From: an uncultured Propionivibrio sp.
Lineage (GTDB): Bacteria > Pseudomonadota > Gammaproteobacteria > Burkholderiales > Rhodocyclaceae
Assembly (NCBI RefSeq): GCF_963666255.1
Contig: NZ_OY762656.1
Span: 1,612,001 to 1,676,000, forward strand
Reading direction: 5' to 3'
Length of the DNA stretch: 64,000 bases
Positions within the stretch are counted from its first letter, which is position 1. Every line of letters begins with the position of its first letter. The notes under the pieces are model-generated. The model was not told the origin of the DNA. It saw only the letters and a list, made by a program, of their open reading frames with translations, and made no database searches. Positions 17,306 to 26,005 of the stretch are shown one piece after another. The translations under genes and the position numbers were made by a program.

Positions 17306-18514
17306 TCAGCGCCTGCCCAGGGCGAGGACCGGGTCGAGCCGCGCGGCCTGGCGCGCCGGCAGTACGCCGAAGAGGATGCCGGTGATCAGCGCCGTGCCGA
17401 GGCCGGCCAGGATCGCCCAGTCGGGCGGGTAGGCGGGGAAGGTCGGGTACAGATGGCGCAACAGTGCCGCGCCGCCCTCGCCGAGCAGATAGCCGATCAG
17501 GGCGCCGGTCATCGAGAGCATCGCCGCTTCGACGATGAAGGCCGTCCGGATTGTCGCGGCGGTGGCGCCGAGCGCCTTGAGCAGGCCGATCTCGGCGGTG
17601 CGCTGGGTGACCGAGACGAGCATCACGTTCATCACCAGGATGCCGGCGACCGCCAGGCTGATCGCGGCGATGCCGGCAACCGCCAGGGTGAGGGCGCCGA
17701 GCAGCTTGTCGAAAGTGGCGAGGACAGCGTCCTGGGTGATGACCGTGACATCTTCCTCGCCCTCGTGGCGCTGCTTGATGATGTCGGTGACCTGTGTCTT
17801 GGCCGTCTCGATCGCTTCGCGACTGTGCGCTTCGACGAGGATGCGGAACAGCGTGTTGCTGTTGAACATCGCCTGCGCCAGCGATACCGGGACGATCACC
17901 AGTTCGTCGGTGTTCATGCCGAGTCCTTGTCCGGTGGCGGCCATGACGCCAACGACGCGGAAGCGCCGGTCGCCGACGCGGACGAGTTGGCCGAGCGCCG
18001 GCGTGGCGGGGAAAAGCTCCTCGCGCACCTTGGCGCCGATGATGGCTTCATTGGCGCCGCGACGCCAGTCGCTTGCGGCGAGAAAGCGGCCCTGGGCGAG
18101 TTCGAGGCGACGCACATCGATGAATTCGGCGGTCGTACCGGCGACCATGACTTCGCGCAGCTTGCCGCCGACACTGATCTCGGAGGTGCCGACGGCGAGC
18201 GGGGCGAGACGGCGGACGGCGCTCGCGCGCAGCAATGCCTGGGCGTCGTCGACGGTGAGATCGCGCGGCGTGTTGGTGATGGCGTTGCCGGGATTGAAGC
18301 CGCCTGTCTGCGAGCGGCCGGGCAGGACGATGACGAGGTTGGTGCCGAGCGACGAGAACTCGCCAACGACATAACGCCGGGCGCCGTCGCCGAGCGCGGT
18401 GAGCACGACGACGGCGGCGACGCCGATGGCCATCGCCAGGATCAGCAGGGCGGTGCGCAGCGGATTGCCGGCGGCGGCACCGCGCGCGAAGCCGATCAGG
18501 TCGGGGAGGCGCAT
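17306..18514 (-). CDS. MacB-type ABC transporter permease (first of two)
   Basis: 402 residues with the same plan as the neighbouring permease: an N-terminal helix (LRTALLILAMAIGVAAVVVL), a MacB periplasmic core domain with NLVIVLPGRSQ, and C-terminal helices ending GILFGVLPARQAARLDPV. The two permeases are paralogues, so the membrane part is probably a heterodimer as in LolCE rather than a MacB homodimer. Its start overlaps the end of the ATPase gene by 19 bases. Confidence 0.88.
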   Translation of the reverse strand: MRLPDLIGFARGAAAGNPLRTALLILAMAIGVAAVVVLTALGDGARRYVVGEFSSLGTNLVIVLPGRSQTGGFNPGNAITNTPRDLTVDDAQALLRASAVRRLAPLAVGTSEISVGGKLREVMVAGTTAEFIDVRRLELAQGRFLAASDWRRGANEAIIGAKVREELFPATPALGQLVRVGDRRFRVVGVMAATGQGLGMNTDELVIVPVSLAQAMFNSNTLFRILVEAHSREAIETAKTQVTDIIKQRHEGEEDVTVITQDAVLATFDKLLGALTLAVAGIAAISLAVAGILVMNVMLVSVTQRTAEIGLLKALGATAATIRTAFIVEAAMLSMTGALIGYLLGEGGAALLRHLYPTFPAYPPDWAILAGLGTALITGILFGVLPARQAARLDPVLALGRR

Positions 18515-19194
18515 GTGCGTTCGTCGCGGCGCAGGCTGCCGTCTTCCATGTGCAGTTGGCGGCGCGCGCGGGCGCCGAGCACCAAATCGTGGGTGACGAT
18601 GATCAGCGTCACGCCTTGGCTGTTGAGCTCCTCGAGCAGGCGCATGACGTCTTCGCCGGTGGCACGGTCGAGGTTGCCGGTCGGTTCGTCGGCAAGGATC
18701 ATCGCCGGCTGCATGATCGTCGCCCGGGCGATGGCGACGCGCTGTCGCTGTCCGCCGGAGAGTTCGTTCGGGCGGTGATTGGCGCGGTTGGCGAGGCCGT
18801 AGTCGGCGAGCGCGCGGGTGACGCGGCGCTGGCGCTCGTCGGGAGGAATGCCCGCCAGCGTCATCGGCAGCGCGATGTTTTCGGCGGCGGTCAGGCGCGG
18901 CACCAGGTGAAAACTCTGGAAGACGAAGCCGATGCGCTGGCTGCGCACGCGTGCCTGCTCTTCCGGCGACAGCGTCGTGACATCGCGCCCTTCGAGGCGG
19001 TAGCTGCCGGCGTTCGGATGGTCGAGCAGGCCGAGCAGGTTGAGCAGCGTCGACTTGCCCGAGCCCGATGGCCCCATGACGGCGACGTACTCACCGGCGT
19101 CGACGCTGAGATTCAGGTGGGTGAGGGCATGCACCGCGCTGTCGCCGAGCTGGAAGACGCGCTCGATGCCCGCGAGTTCGATCAGGGCTGCCAT
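18496..19194 (-). CDS. ABC transporter ATP-binding protein (MacB/LolD class)
   Basis: 232 residues with all nucleotide-binding motifs: GPSGSGKSTLLNLLGLLDHP (Walker A), a Q loop in FVFQSFHLVPRLTAAENI, NELSGGQRQRVAIARA (signature), MILADEPTGNLD (Walker B) and an H loop in LIIVTHD. The EPTGNLD form is typical of the MacB/LolD group. It is a separate polypeptide and powers the two permeases that follow. Confidence 0.93.
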   Translation of the reverse strand: MAALIELAGIERVFQLGDSAVHALTHLNLSVDAGEYVAVMGPSGSGKSTLLNLLGLLDHPNAGSYRLEGRDVTTLSPEEQARVRSQRIGFVFQSFHLVPRLTAAENIALPMTLAGIPPDERQRRVTRALADYGLANRANHRPNELSGGQRQRVAIARATIMQPAMILADEPTGNLDRATGEDVMRLLEELNSQGVTLIIVTHDLVLGARARRQLHMEDGSLRRDERTCASPT

Positions 19195-19203
19195 GACAGA
19201 GGC

Positions 19204-20361
19204 CTACTTGCCGGCGGGCGTCGTTTCGACGACGTACGGAACGCCAGCCTTGACGCCGACGCGTTCGAGCGAGGTGACGACGCGCTCGCCGGCCGCCAGG
19301 CCGCTGATGACTTCGGTGTATTCCCAGTTGGAAAGTCCTGTTTTGACGACGCGGTCTTCGAGCTTGCCCTGGCTGCCGGCGATCAGGACGTGTCCGCCTT
19401 CGAGCAGGGCGGAAGTCGGCACGCGCACGACATCGGGCCGGGCGTCGAGAATGACTTCGACATCGGCGCTGTAACCGACGAGCAGCTTGCCCGGCGCGCT
19501 CGGGTCGTCGAAGAGCGCTTCGATATCGACGGTGCGCGCCTGCTTTTCGACGGCCGTGATGTAGGGCGCGACGCGTTTGACCTTGCCGGGGAAACTCCGT
19601 TTGGGCAGGGCGTCAAGGCTGATGCGCACGGCTTGTCCGGCGACAATCTTGGGCGCATCGACTTCGTCCATCGGCGCCTTGACGTAGAGGCAGCTGTCGT
19701 CGATCAGGTCGATCGCCGGCGGCGTCGGCACGCCGGGGGGCGAAGGCGTCGAGTATTCGCCGACCTCGCCGACGATCTTGGCGATCGTGCCGTCGAAGGG
19801 GGCGTAGAGCACGGTTCGTCCCTGTTCGATGCGGGTGGCATTGACCTTGGCCTGGAACTGGATGACGTCGGCCTTGGCTGCGTCGCAGCTGGCACGACGC
19901 GCCTGCGCTTCGGTGCGGGCCGATTCTTCCTTCGAGGTGGAGACGAAGCCGCGTTCGCGCAGCGAGGTCTGGCGGGTCGCCTCGCGTTCGGCGTTGTCGG
20001 CCTGGAAGCAGGCTTCGGCGACGCGCTGGCGGGCAGTGGCGACCTGGGTCTCGGCGAGCACGCGCTGTGCCTGCTGGTCGTCGTTCCAGAGCTTCATCAG
20101 GAGTTGCCCCTTCCTGACGCGGTCGCCTTCCTTGACGGCGAGGATCTCGATGCGTCCGCCCATGATGGTCGACAGCTTGGTGCGCTGGCAGGCTTCGACG
20201 CTGCCAGCGCGCGTGTTGGCGATGCTGGCTTCGACTTTGCCGCGATCGATTTCCTTGACCAGCACGGCGATCGGCTGGGGGCGGCCGAACCAGGCGACGG
20301 CGGCGGCAACGGCGGCGACGGCCGCGAGGACGATCAGTGAGCGGCGGGCGAGCGGCGACAT
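19204..20361 (-). CDS. HlyD/MacA-type periplasmic adaptor protein
   Basis: 385 residues. An N-terminal membrane anchor (RRSLIVLAAVAAVAAAVAWF) is followed by a lipoyl-like hairpin half (ILAVKEGDRVRKGQLLMKLW), a long alpha-hairpin (about residues 90-170), the second lipoyl half (LYAPFDGTIAKIVGEVGEY) and a beta-barrel domain with VKRVAPYI. This is the membrane-fusion subunit that would link the ABC transporter to an outer-membrane channel. No TolC-like gene is next to it; one lies far away at 57.8 kb but belongs to another locus. Confidence 0.9.
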   Translation of the reverse strand: MSPLARRSLIVLAAVAAVAAAVAWFGRPQPIAVLVKEIDRGKVEASIANTRAGSVEACQRTKLSTIMGGRIEILAVKEGDRVRKGQLLMKLWNDDQQAQRVLAETQVATARQRVAEACFQADNAEREATRQTSLRERGFVSTSKEESARTEAQARRASCDAAKADVIQFQAKVNATRIEQGRTVLYAPFDGTIAKIVGEVGEYSTPSPPGVPTPPAIDLIDDSCLYVKAPMDEVDAPKIVAGQAVRISLDALPKRSFPGKVKRVAPYITAVEKQARTVDIEALFDDPSAPGKLLVGYSADVEVILDARPDVVRVPTSALLEGGHVLIAGSQGKLEDRVVKTGLSNWEYTEVISGLAAGERVVTSLERVGVKAGVPYVVETTPAGK

Positions 20362-20379
20362 GGGTGGTCCGGTGGCGGG

Positions 20380-20874
20380 TCAGTTGCGGGGATGGATCGG
20401 GCGGGCCGAGGTGATGAAGGTCAGCGTCCGTTCCGGCTGGATGTCGGCGTGCAAGGCCTCGACCAGCGGCGGATTGACGGTGGTATCGGCACTCCACGAG
20501 ATCAGGAAATTGGCGCCCGACCCGCCGGTGACATCGCTGCGCGGGACGAAGAGTTCGTGCGTGCCGAGCGGCGGGATGGTCACGGCCTTGGGCACATAGT
20601 CCTTGATCAGCTTGCCGTCGGTGTCGTAGTAGCGCGCGTAGTGGAGCGTCAGCGGCTTGCCGCTGTTGGTGTTGCGGATGGCGACGTGGGCCGAGAGCAG
20701 TGTCTGCACCGGCTTGCCCTGCGCATCAAGGTCGCCATGGTAAATGTGCGAGTAGATCGGCAGGTAGAGCAACTGGCTCATTACCGAGGGCAGCGACTGG
20801 GCATTCGCCGCGCTGGCGAGACTCAGTGCGACGATGGCAATGACATGAACAAAAAATCGGACGCTGCGCGGCAT
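20380..20874 (-). CDS. DUF3124 family secreted protein
   Basis: 164 residues. A signal peptide (MPRSVRFFVHVIAIVALSLASAANA) with an ANA cleavage site is followed by a compact domain: LLYLPIYSHIYHGD, LSAHVAIRNTNSGKPL, YYDTDGKLIKDYVP and PLGTHELFVPRSDVTGGSGANFLISW. I recognise this as DUF3124, function unknown. It is the first gene of the run leading into the ABC export operon (18 bases before the adaptor), so it may act with it in the periplasm. A longer reading from 20961 would hide the signal peptide and is rejected. Confidence 0.8.
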   Translation of the reverse strand: MPRSVRFFVHVIAIVALSLASAANAQSLPSVMSQLLYLPIYSHIYHGDLDAQGKPVQTLLSAHVAIRNTNSGKPLTLHYARYYDTDGKLIKDYVPKAVTIPPLGTHELFVPRSDVTGGSGANFLISWSADTTVNPPLVEALHADIQPERTLTFITSARPIHPRN

Positions 20875-21004
20875 GGGTGTTTCCTTTGACGAATGTCCGG
20901 CCTCCGGTGGCAGGACGCCGATGGAACGGCTCGGAAAAAACTGTCGACAAGTGTAGCGCATTGACTTGGGGGGTGTTCATCATCAAGCGCAGGTTGCGCA
21001 AGGG

Positions 21005-21029
21005 GCTGGCGCTGGTGGGCAGCGCCAGC
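21005..21029. repeat. Perfect 10-bp inverted repeat with 5-base loop
   Basis: GCTGGCGCTG and CAGCGCCAGC flank GTGGG in the spacer between the divergent DUF3124 and 5'-nucleotidase genes. There is no T-run on either side, so it is not a typical terminator; it may be an RNA hairpin in the nucleotidase leader or an operator. Confidence 0.5.
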
Positions 21030-21101
21030 CTGCGCATTCGTCGCGCTTGGCGGATAATGCGTGGGTTCCGGGCGTCGGTCCCGGCGACGGAGGGCAATGA
21101 C

Positions 21102-22871
21102 ATGCGGTGGTGGCGAAAGAGGAGCAGCGCGGCGCTCAGCGTGCTGGCGGCGCTGAGCGTGCTGGCCGGGTGTGCGACGTTCGGTGCGTCGAGCCCAGCG
21201 CCGACGGTGACGGTGTCGCTGGTCGGTTTCAACGATTTTCACGGGCAGTTGCTGCCGGGAAACGGTAGCGTGCCGGTCGCCCGGTCCGGTTCCGATGCGG
21301 TGGAGCGGGTGCCGGCCGGCGGCGCCGCTTATCTGGCGGCCCTTGTCAAACGGCTGCGGGCAGAGAATCCGGACAACACGCTGGTCGTCGCCGCCGGTGA
21401 TCTGATCGGCGCCTCGCCGCTGGTGTCGAGCCTCTTCCATGACGAGCCGACGATCGAGGTGCTCAATCGTATCGGCGTCTCGGTCTCCTCGGTCGGTAAC
21501 CATGAATTCGAGAAAGGGCGCGAGGAACTGTTCCGCCTGCAGCGCGGCGGCTGTCATCCGGTCTCGGCGGACGGGACGCAGGGCGTGGTCGGGCGCGATA
21601 CCTGCATGACGGGCGGGCGCTTCGAGGGCGCGAAATTCAGCTATCTCGGTGCCAATGTCATCGACCGGCAGAGCGGGCGCCCCTTGCTTCCCGCCTATGC
21701 CGTGCGCGAAGTTGGCGGTGTCCGCATCGGCTTTGTCGGCGTCACGCTCAAGGAAACGCCGGCGACGATGCCGCGCAAGCTGGTCGAGGGGCTGGACTTC
21801 GCTGACGAGGTGGCGACGATCAACGCGCTGGTGCCGACGCTGCTTCATGACGAACGGGTTGCCTTCGTCGTCGCCCTGTTGCATCAGGGTGGCGAGACGA
21901 CGGCGCGCGCGATCAACGATACGGCGTGTCCCGGTTTTTCCGGCGCGGTCCTGCGCATCGTCGACCGGCTCGATCCGGCGGTGCAGGTGGTGATGACCGG
22001 CCATACGCATGAGGAATATGTCTGCACGCGCCCCGACGGACGGCTGATGACGCAGGCCGGCAATTACGGGCGGATGGCGACCAAGATCGACCTCGTCGTC
22101 GAGCCGCGTTCTGGCCGCGTGCTTGCCAAGTCGGCGCGGACGCATGTGGCTGCGAACCGGGGTGTGGCGAAAGACGATGATGTCGATGGCATGGTCAGCC
22201 GTTACGCGGCGCTGACCGCCGAGCGCGCCCAGGCGATCGTCGGACATCTGGCGGCGCCCTTGTCGCGCACCGCCAATCGGACGGGCGAGCGGCCACTCGG
22301 CAATGTGCTCGCCGATGCGTATCTGTTCGGCGGACAGGCCGGCGTCCCGGCGGATCAGGCGGCGCAGATCGCTTTCGTCAATCCCGGCGGCATTCGTGCC
22401 GAGTTGTCCGGCGATCCGGTCCGCGGGCTCGATGTCAGCTTCGGACAGTTGTACGCCGTGCATCCCTTCGGCAATACGCTGCCGACCCTGTCGCTGACCG
22501 GCGAGCAACTGCGCCGCGTGCTCGAACAGCAGTGGGAATCGCCGCAGCCGCCAAGCGGCAATGTGCTGGCGGTGTCGGCCGGTTTTGCCTACGCCTGGGA
22601 TGCGGCGCAGCCGATCGGTGCAGCGCCGGGGCAAGGGCAGCGCGTCGTGCCCGGATCGATGACGCTGCACGGTGTGCCGATCGATTCGAAGGCGACGTAT
22701 CGCGTCACGGTCAATTCCTTCCTCGCACACGGCGGCGATAATTTCAGCGTCTTCAGCGAGGCGCCGACGCTGGCCGAAAGCGAGCGTGACCTTGATGTGC
22801 TGATGGCATATTTCAGGGTGCAGGGCGTGGTGAAGGTTCCGGCGCTCGACCGGATCGGTCGGCGCAACTGA
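21102..22871 (+). CDS. 5'-nucleotidase / UDP-sugar hydrolase family lipoprotein (UshA-like)
   Basis: 589 residues. A lipoprotein signal ends in SVLAGC, so the mature protein is probably lipid-anchored. The metallophosphatase domain shows VGFNDFHGQLLPG, VVAAGDLIGASPL, SVGNHEFEKGREEL and VVMTGHTHEEYV, the full set of di-metal ligands; the C-terminal substrate-binding domain has GERPLGNVLADAYL, FVNPGGIRAEL and DNFSVF. It releases phosphate and nucleosides from nucleotides outside the inner membrane. GGAGGG at 21089-21094 is 7 bases from the ATG. The gamma-glutamyltransferase gene follows after 17 bases. Confidence 0.9.
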   Translation: MRWWRKRSSAALSVLAALSVLAGCATFGASSPAPTVTVSLVGFNDFHGQLLPGNGSVPVARSGSDAVERVPAGGAAYLAALVKRLRAENPDNTLVVAAGDLIGASPLVSSLFHDEPTIEVLNRIGVSVSSVGNHEFEKGREELFRLQRGGCHPVSADGTQGVVGRDTCMTGGRFEGAKFSYLGANVIDRQSGRPLLPAYAVREVGGVRIGFVGVTLKETPATMPRKLVEGLDFADEVATINALVPTLLHDERVAFVVALLHQGGETTARAINDTACPGFSGAVLRIVDRLDPAVQVVMTGHTHEEYVCTRPDGRLMTQAGNYGRMATKIDLVVEPRSGRVLAKSARTHVAANRGVAKDDDVDGMVSRYAALTAERAQAIVGHLAAPLSRTANRTGERPLGNVLADAYLFGGQAGVPADQAAQIAFVNPGGIRAELSGDPVRGLDVSFGQLYAVHPFGNTLPTLSLTGEQLRRVLEQQWESPQPPSGNVLAVSAGFAYAWDAAQPIGAAPGQGQRVVPGSMTLHGVPIDSKATYRVTVNSFLAHGGDNFSVFSEAPTLAESERDLDVLMAYFRVQGVVKVPALDRIGRRN

Positions 22872-22888
22872 TCGAATCGGGAGCGGTC

Positions 22889-24652
22889 GTGATCGCGAAT
22901 AAATTACGGAATGCGGGCGTTGCGCTGGTTCTGGCTTTTGCCGCCGCGAACGCCATGTCGGCGTCCTTGCCGGCGGTGGAAGCGCGTCGCGGCATGGTCG
23001 TCAGCGAGCAGCGGCTGGCGTCGGTAGTCGGCGTCGATATCCTGCGCCAGGGCGGTAATGCGATCGATGCTGCCGTTGCCGTCGGTTATGCGCTGGCGGT
23101 GGTGCATCCGTGCTGCGGCAATCTGGGTGGCGGCGGTTTCATGACGCTGCGCCTTGCCGACGGTCGCACGACGTTCGTCGATTTTCGCGAAAAGGCACCG
23201 ATGGCGGCGGCGCCGGACATGTACTGCGATGCTCAAGGCAATGTCATCAAGGAGGCGAGTCTTTACGGCTATCGCGCGGTGGCTGTGCCCGGCAGCGTAC
23301 TCGGTCTCGACACGGCCTGGCGTCGCTATGGACGCCTGTCGCGGGCGGCGGTGATGGCGCCGGCGATCCGGCTGGCGCGCGAGGGCTTCGTGCTGTCGCG
23401 CGCCGACACCGATATTCTCGACACATCGCTGGCGCGGTTGCGTCAGGATCCCGAGGCCGCGCGCATATTCCTGCGCCGTGACGGTAGTCCGCTGCAGCCG
23501 GGCGACCGCCTGGTTCAGGCGGATCTTGCCCGTACGTTGGCCGCGATCTCCCGCCACGGGCCGCCGGCGTTCTACCGCGGACGCATCGCGCAGGCCATCG
23601 AAATCGCGGCGATGCGTCACGGCGGCATCCTTACCGCGGCCGATTTCGCCGCGTATGCGGTGTCCGAGCGTACGCCGCTGCAGTGCCAGTATCGCGGCTA
23701 TGTCGTGTATTCGGCGCCTCCGCCGAGTTCGGGCGGAACGGCGCTGTGCGAAAGCCTCAATGTGCTGGAAGGCTTCGATCTGAAAGGCATGGGCGCCGGT
23801 TCGGCTCAGGCGCTGGCGGTAATGACCGAGGCGATGCGTCAGGCATTTCTCGATCGCAACACCTTCCTCGGCGATCCCGATTTCGTCGATGTGCCGCTGA
23901 TGCACCTGCTCTCGCCGGAATATGCAAAAAGCATTCGATCGGCCATCTCGGGGCGGGCGCGGTCTTCGGCAGAAGTGTCGCCGGCACGTCTGTCGAAGGA
24001 ATCAACCGAGACGACCCACTATTCGATCGTCGATGCTGACGGCAATGCCGCCGCCGTGACGACGACGATCAACGGGCGTTTTGGCGCGGCTGTCATCGCC
24101 CCGGGGACGGGATTCTTCCTGAATAACGAAATGGACGATTTCACCGTCGCGCCGGGGGCGGCGAACCTGTACGGACTCGTCCAGGGGGCGGCGAACGCGA
24201 TTGCGCCGGGCAGGCGCCCCTTGTCGTCGATGGCACCGACGCTGGTGACGCGTGACGGTCGGGTATTCATGGTGCTCGGCTCGCCGGGCGGCGCGCGCAT
24301 CATCAGCATCGTGTTACAGACGCTGCTCAACGTCATCGACCATGGCATGGCGCCTCAGGAAGCCGTCGATGCGTCGCGCATTCATCACCAGTGGCTGCCG
24401 GACACGGTGTATTACGAAACGCGCGGTGTGTCGGCCGATACGCGTGAAGCGCTGCAGGCGCGGGGCTATACGTTGCTCGAACAGTCGCCCTGGGGTGCGC
24501 TCGGCCTCATCGTCGTCGGCGGTGTCGCCGATGCCGCGCGAGGGGCTGCCAGTTCGGGGAACGACGCGGCCGTCTCGGGCGCCTTGCGCTCGGGATTCCT
24601 CTATGGCGCCGCCGATCCGCGCCGCCCGGCCGGTGCGGCGCTTGGCTATTGA
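22889..24652 (+). CDS. ggt: Gamma-glutamyltransferase
   Basis: 587 residues, starting at a GTG after CGGGAG. A signal peptide (ALVLAFAAANAMSA) directs it to the periplasm. The enzyme is made as a precursor that cleaves itself before the nucleophile; here the site is ESTE-TTHYSIVDADG with Thr375 as the predicted nucleophile, and GNLGGGGFMTLRL, VPGSVLGL, NNEMDDF and PLSSMAPTLV are standard Ggt strings. It hydrolyses or transfers the gamma-glutamyl group of glutathione. It is probably co-transcribed with the nucleotidase upstream and thpR downstream (11 bases), suggesting a scavenging group. Confidence 0.95.
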   Translation: MIANKLRNAGVALVLAFAAANAMSASLPAVEARRGMVVSEQRLASVVGVDILRQGGNAIDAAVAVGYALAVVHPCCGNLGGGGFMTLRLADGRTTFVDFREKAPMAAAPDMYCDAQGNVIKEASLYGYRAVAVPGSVLGLDTAWRRYGRLSRAAVMAPAIRLAREGFVLSRADTDILDTSLARLRQDPEAARIFLRRDGSPLQPGDRLVQADLARTLAAISRHGPPAFYRGRIAQAIEIAAMRHGGILTAADFAAYAVSERTPLQCQYRGYVVYSAPPPSSGGTALCESLNVLEGFDLKGMGAGSAQALAVMTEAMRQAFLDRNTFLGDPDFVDVPLMHLLSPEYAKSIRSAISGRARSSAEVSPARLSKESTETTHYSIVDADGNAAAVTTTINGRFGAAVIAPGTGFFLNNEMDDFTVAPGAANLYGLVQGAANAIAPGRRPLSSMAPTLVTRDGRVFMVLGSPGGARIISIVLQTLLNVIDHGMAPQEAVDASRIHHQWLPDTVYYETRGVSADTREALQARGYTLLEQSPWGALGLIVVGGVADAARGAASSGNDAAVSGALRSGFLYGAADPRRPAGAALGY

Positions 24653-24663
24653 GGGAACGGCGA

Positions 24664-25194
24664 ATGCGCTTGTTCTTCGCGCTCTGGCCGTCATCCGAGG
24701 CTGCTGAATCGCTTGCCAGCGTCGCCCGTGATTGCGCCTTGCGCTTCGGCGGACGGCCAACGCGGGCGGAGACGGTGCATATGACACTGGCGTTCATCGG
24801 AGAGCAGCCGGACGCTCGCCTGGACGAGATCGTTGCAGCCGCCGGATCTGTCGTTTTCGCACCGTTCGATGTGCAACTCGACCGGCTCGGTGTCTGGCGC
24901 CATAACCGCTTGTTGTGGGCGGGCTGCCGGACGGTACCCGAGCCGCTGTCCGCATTGACCGGGGGACTGCATTTGGCGCTCGCTCAGGCGAATGTGCGCT
25001 TCGAGGCCGAATCACGGCCATTCAATCCGCATGTGAGCTTGTTGCGCTCGGTGCCGGCTTCGGTTTTTCCCGTGTTGCCGCCGAGCCTGTCGCCGCGCGT
25101 CTGGCGTTGCGAGCGTTTTGTCCTGATCGCCTCGCAAGGTTTGGCCGACGGGGTCGGCTATCGACACGTTGCCGAGTTTTCGGCTCGCCTGTGA
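24664..25194 (+). CDS. thpR: RNA 2',3'-cyclic phosphodiesterase (2H/LigT family)
   Basis: 176 residues. The opening MRLFFALWP and two H-x-T/S motifs, TVHMTLAFIGEQPD and FNPHVSLLRSVPA, are the paired catalytic signature of ThpR/LigT, cytoplasmic enzymes that open 2',3'-cyclic phosphates at RNA ends. ATG at 24664 is chosen because the family begins directly with the first strand. Converges on the YdcF-like gene with 7 bases between. Confidence 0.88.
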   Translation: MRLFFALWPSSEAAESLASVARDCALRFGGRPTRAETVHMTLAFIGEQPDARLDEIVAAAGSVVFAPFDVQLDRLGVWRHNRLLWAGCRTVPEPLSALTGGLHLALAQANVRFEAESRPFNPHVSLLRSVPASVFPVLPPSLSPRVWRCERFVLIASQGLADGVGYRHVAEFSARL

Positions 25195-25201
25195 CGAACG
25201 C

Positions 25202-25945
25202 CTATTTGTTCAGGCGCTGGATGGCGATGCCAATCCACTCGCGAAACGCGGCGCTGCTGCGGCGCAGCGCATCGGCTGACGGTAGAATGCGTTCTGCATA
25301 GCTGCGGGGCCAGGTGTCGTGGGCGGTCGGGGCAGCGACGACTTCGAGTCCCTGGCGCTCGAACAGCGGCACCGCGCGCGGCAGGTGGGAGGCGTGGCTG
25401 ACCAGCGCGATGCGTGTGATCTTCGCCGGCCAGAGCATGGCCGCGGACAGGTTTGCATTTTCGGCCGTGTCACGCGAGTGCGTTTCGGTCCAGCGCACCT
25501 TGGCGCCGAATTCCTTTTCCAGCGTTTCCTTCATCGCTTCGGCTTCAGGGCGGCTGCCGAAGGGCGCGCCGCCGCTGACGAGAATCGGCAGGCCGCTCGC
25601 CTTTTGCAGCCAGGCGCCATAGCGCAGACGTTGCAGCGTTGCGCTTCCGACGGTGTCGGTACCATATTCGGGCGCGTCGTCATTGAGGCCGCCGCCGAGA
25701 ATGACGATGGCCTGGACGTGACGGAGTTGTTCGGCGCTGATCGGCGGTGGCGGGTCGAGACTTCTCATCAGCAGGATCGATACCGCCGGGATCGACATCA
25801 GCAGCAGGCATGAGAGGGCGAAGCCGGCCAGCCAGCGACCGCTGCGCGGGTGGCGGCGCGAGAGGAGAACTCCGGCGAGTGCCAGCAGGATCAGCGAGAA
25901 CGGCGGGACCGCCAGCGCCGACAGGATTTTCTTGAGCAGGAACAT
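25202..25945 (-). CDS. YdcF/SanA/ElyC family membrane protein (DUF218)
   Basis: 247 residues. Two hydrophobic segments at the N-terminus (PPFSLILLALAGVLLS and LAGFALSCLLLMSIPAVS) are followed by the DUF218 domain: AIVILGGGLNDDAPEYG, LPILVSGGAPFGSRPEAEAM, WTETHSRDTAENANL and IALVSHASHLPRAVPLF. Relatives such as ElyC act in envelope biogenesis under cold or drug stress. The topology and motif set suggest a cytoplasmic- or periplasm-facing nucleotide- or lipid-linked sugar binder; the exact role is not known. Confidence 0.85.
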   Translation of the reverse strand: MFLLKKILSALAVPPFSLILLALAGVLLSRRHPRSGRWLAGFALSCLLLMSIPAVSILLMRSLDPPPPISAEQLRHVQAIVILGGGLNDDAPEYGTDTVGSATLQRLRYGAWLQKASGLPILVSGGAPFGSRPEAEAMKETLEKEFGAKVRWTETHSRDTAENANLSAAMLWPAKITRIALVSHASHLPRAVPLFERQGLEVVAAPTAHDTWPRSYAERILPSADALRRSSAAFREWIGIAIQRLNK

Positions 25946-26005
25946 GGGGTGCCGACGTCAGTCGCGGAACGTGCCGGGAGGACGGCGACCGTCCTCCCGT
26001 ACCGA

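Noticed and set aside
20823..22730. Minus-strand frame (635 residues) opposite the 5'-nucleotidase gene
   Set aside because: Arg/His-rich shadow with no recognisable motif, overlapping a clear metallophosphatase and a signal-peptide gene.
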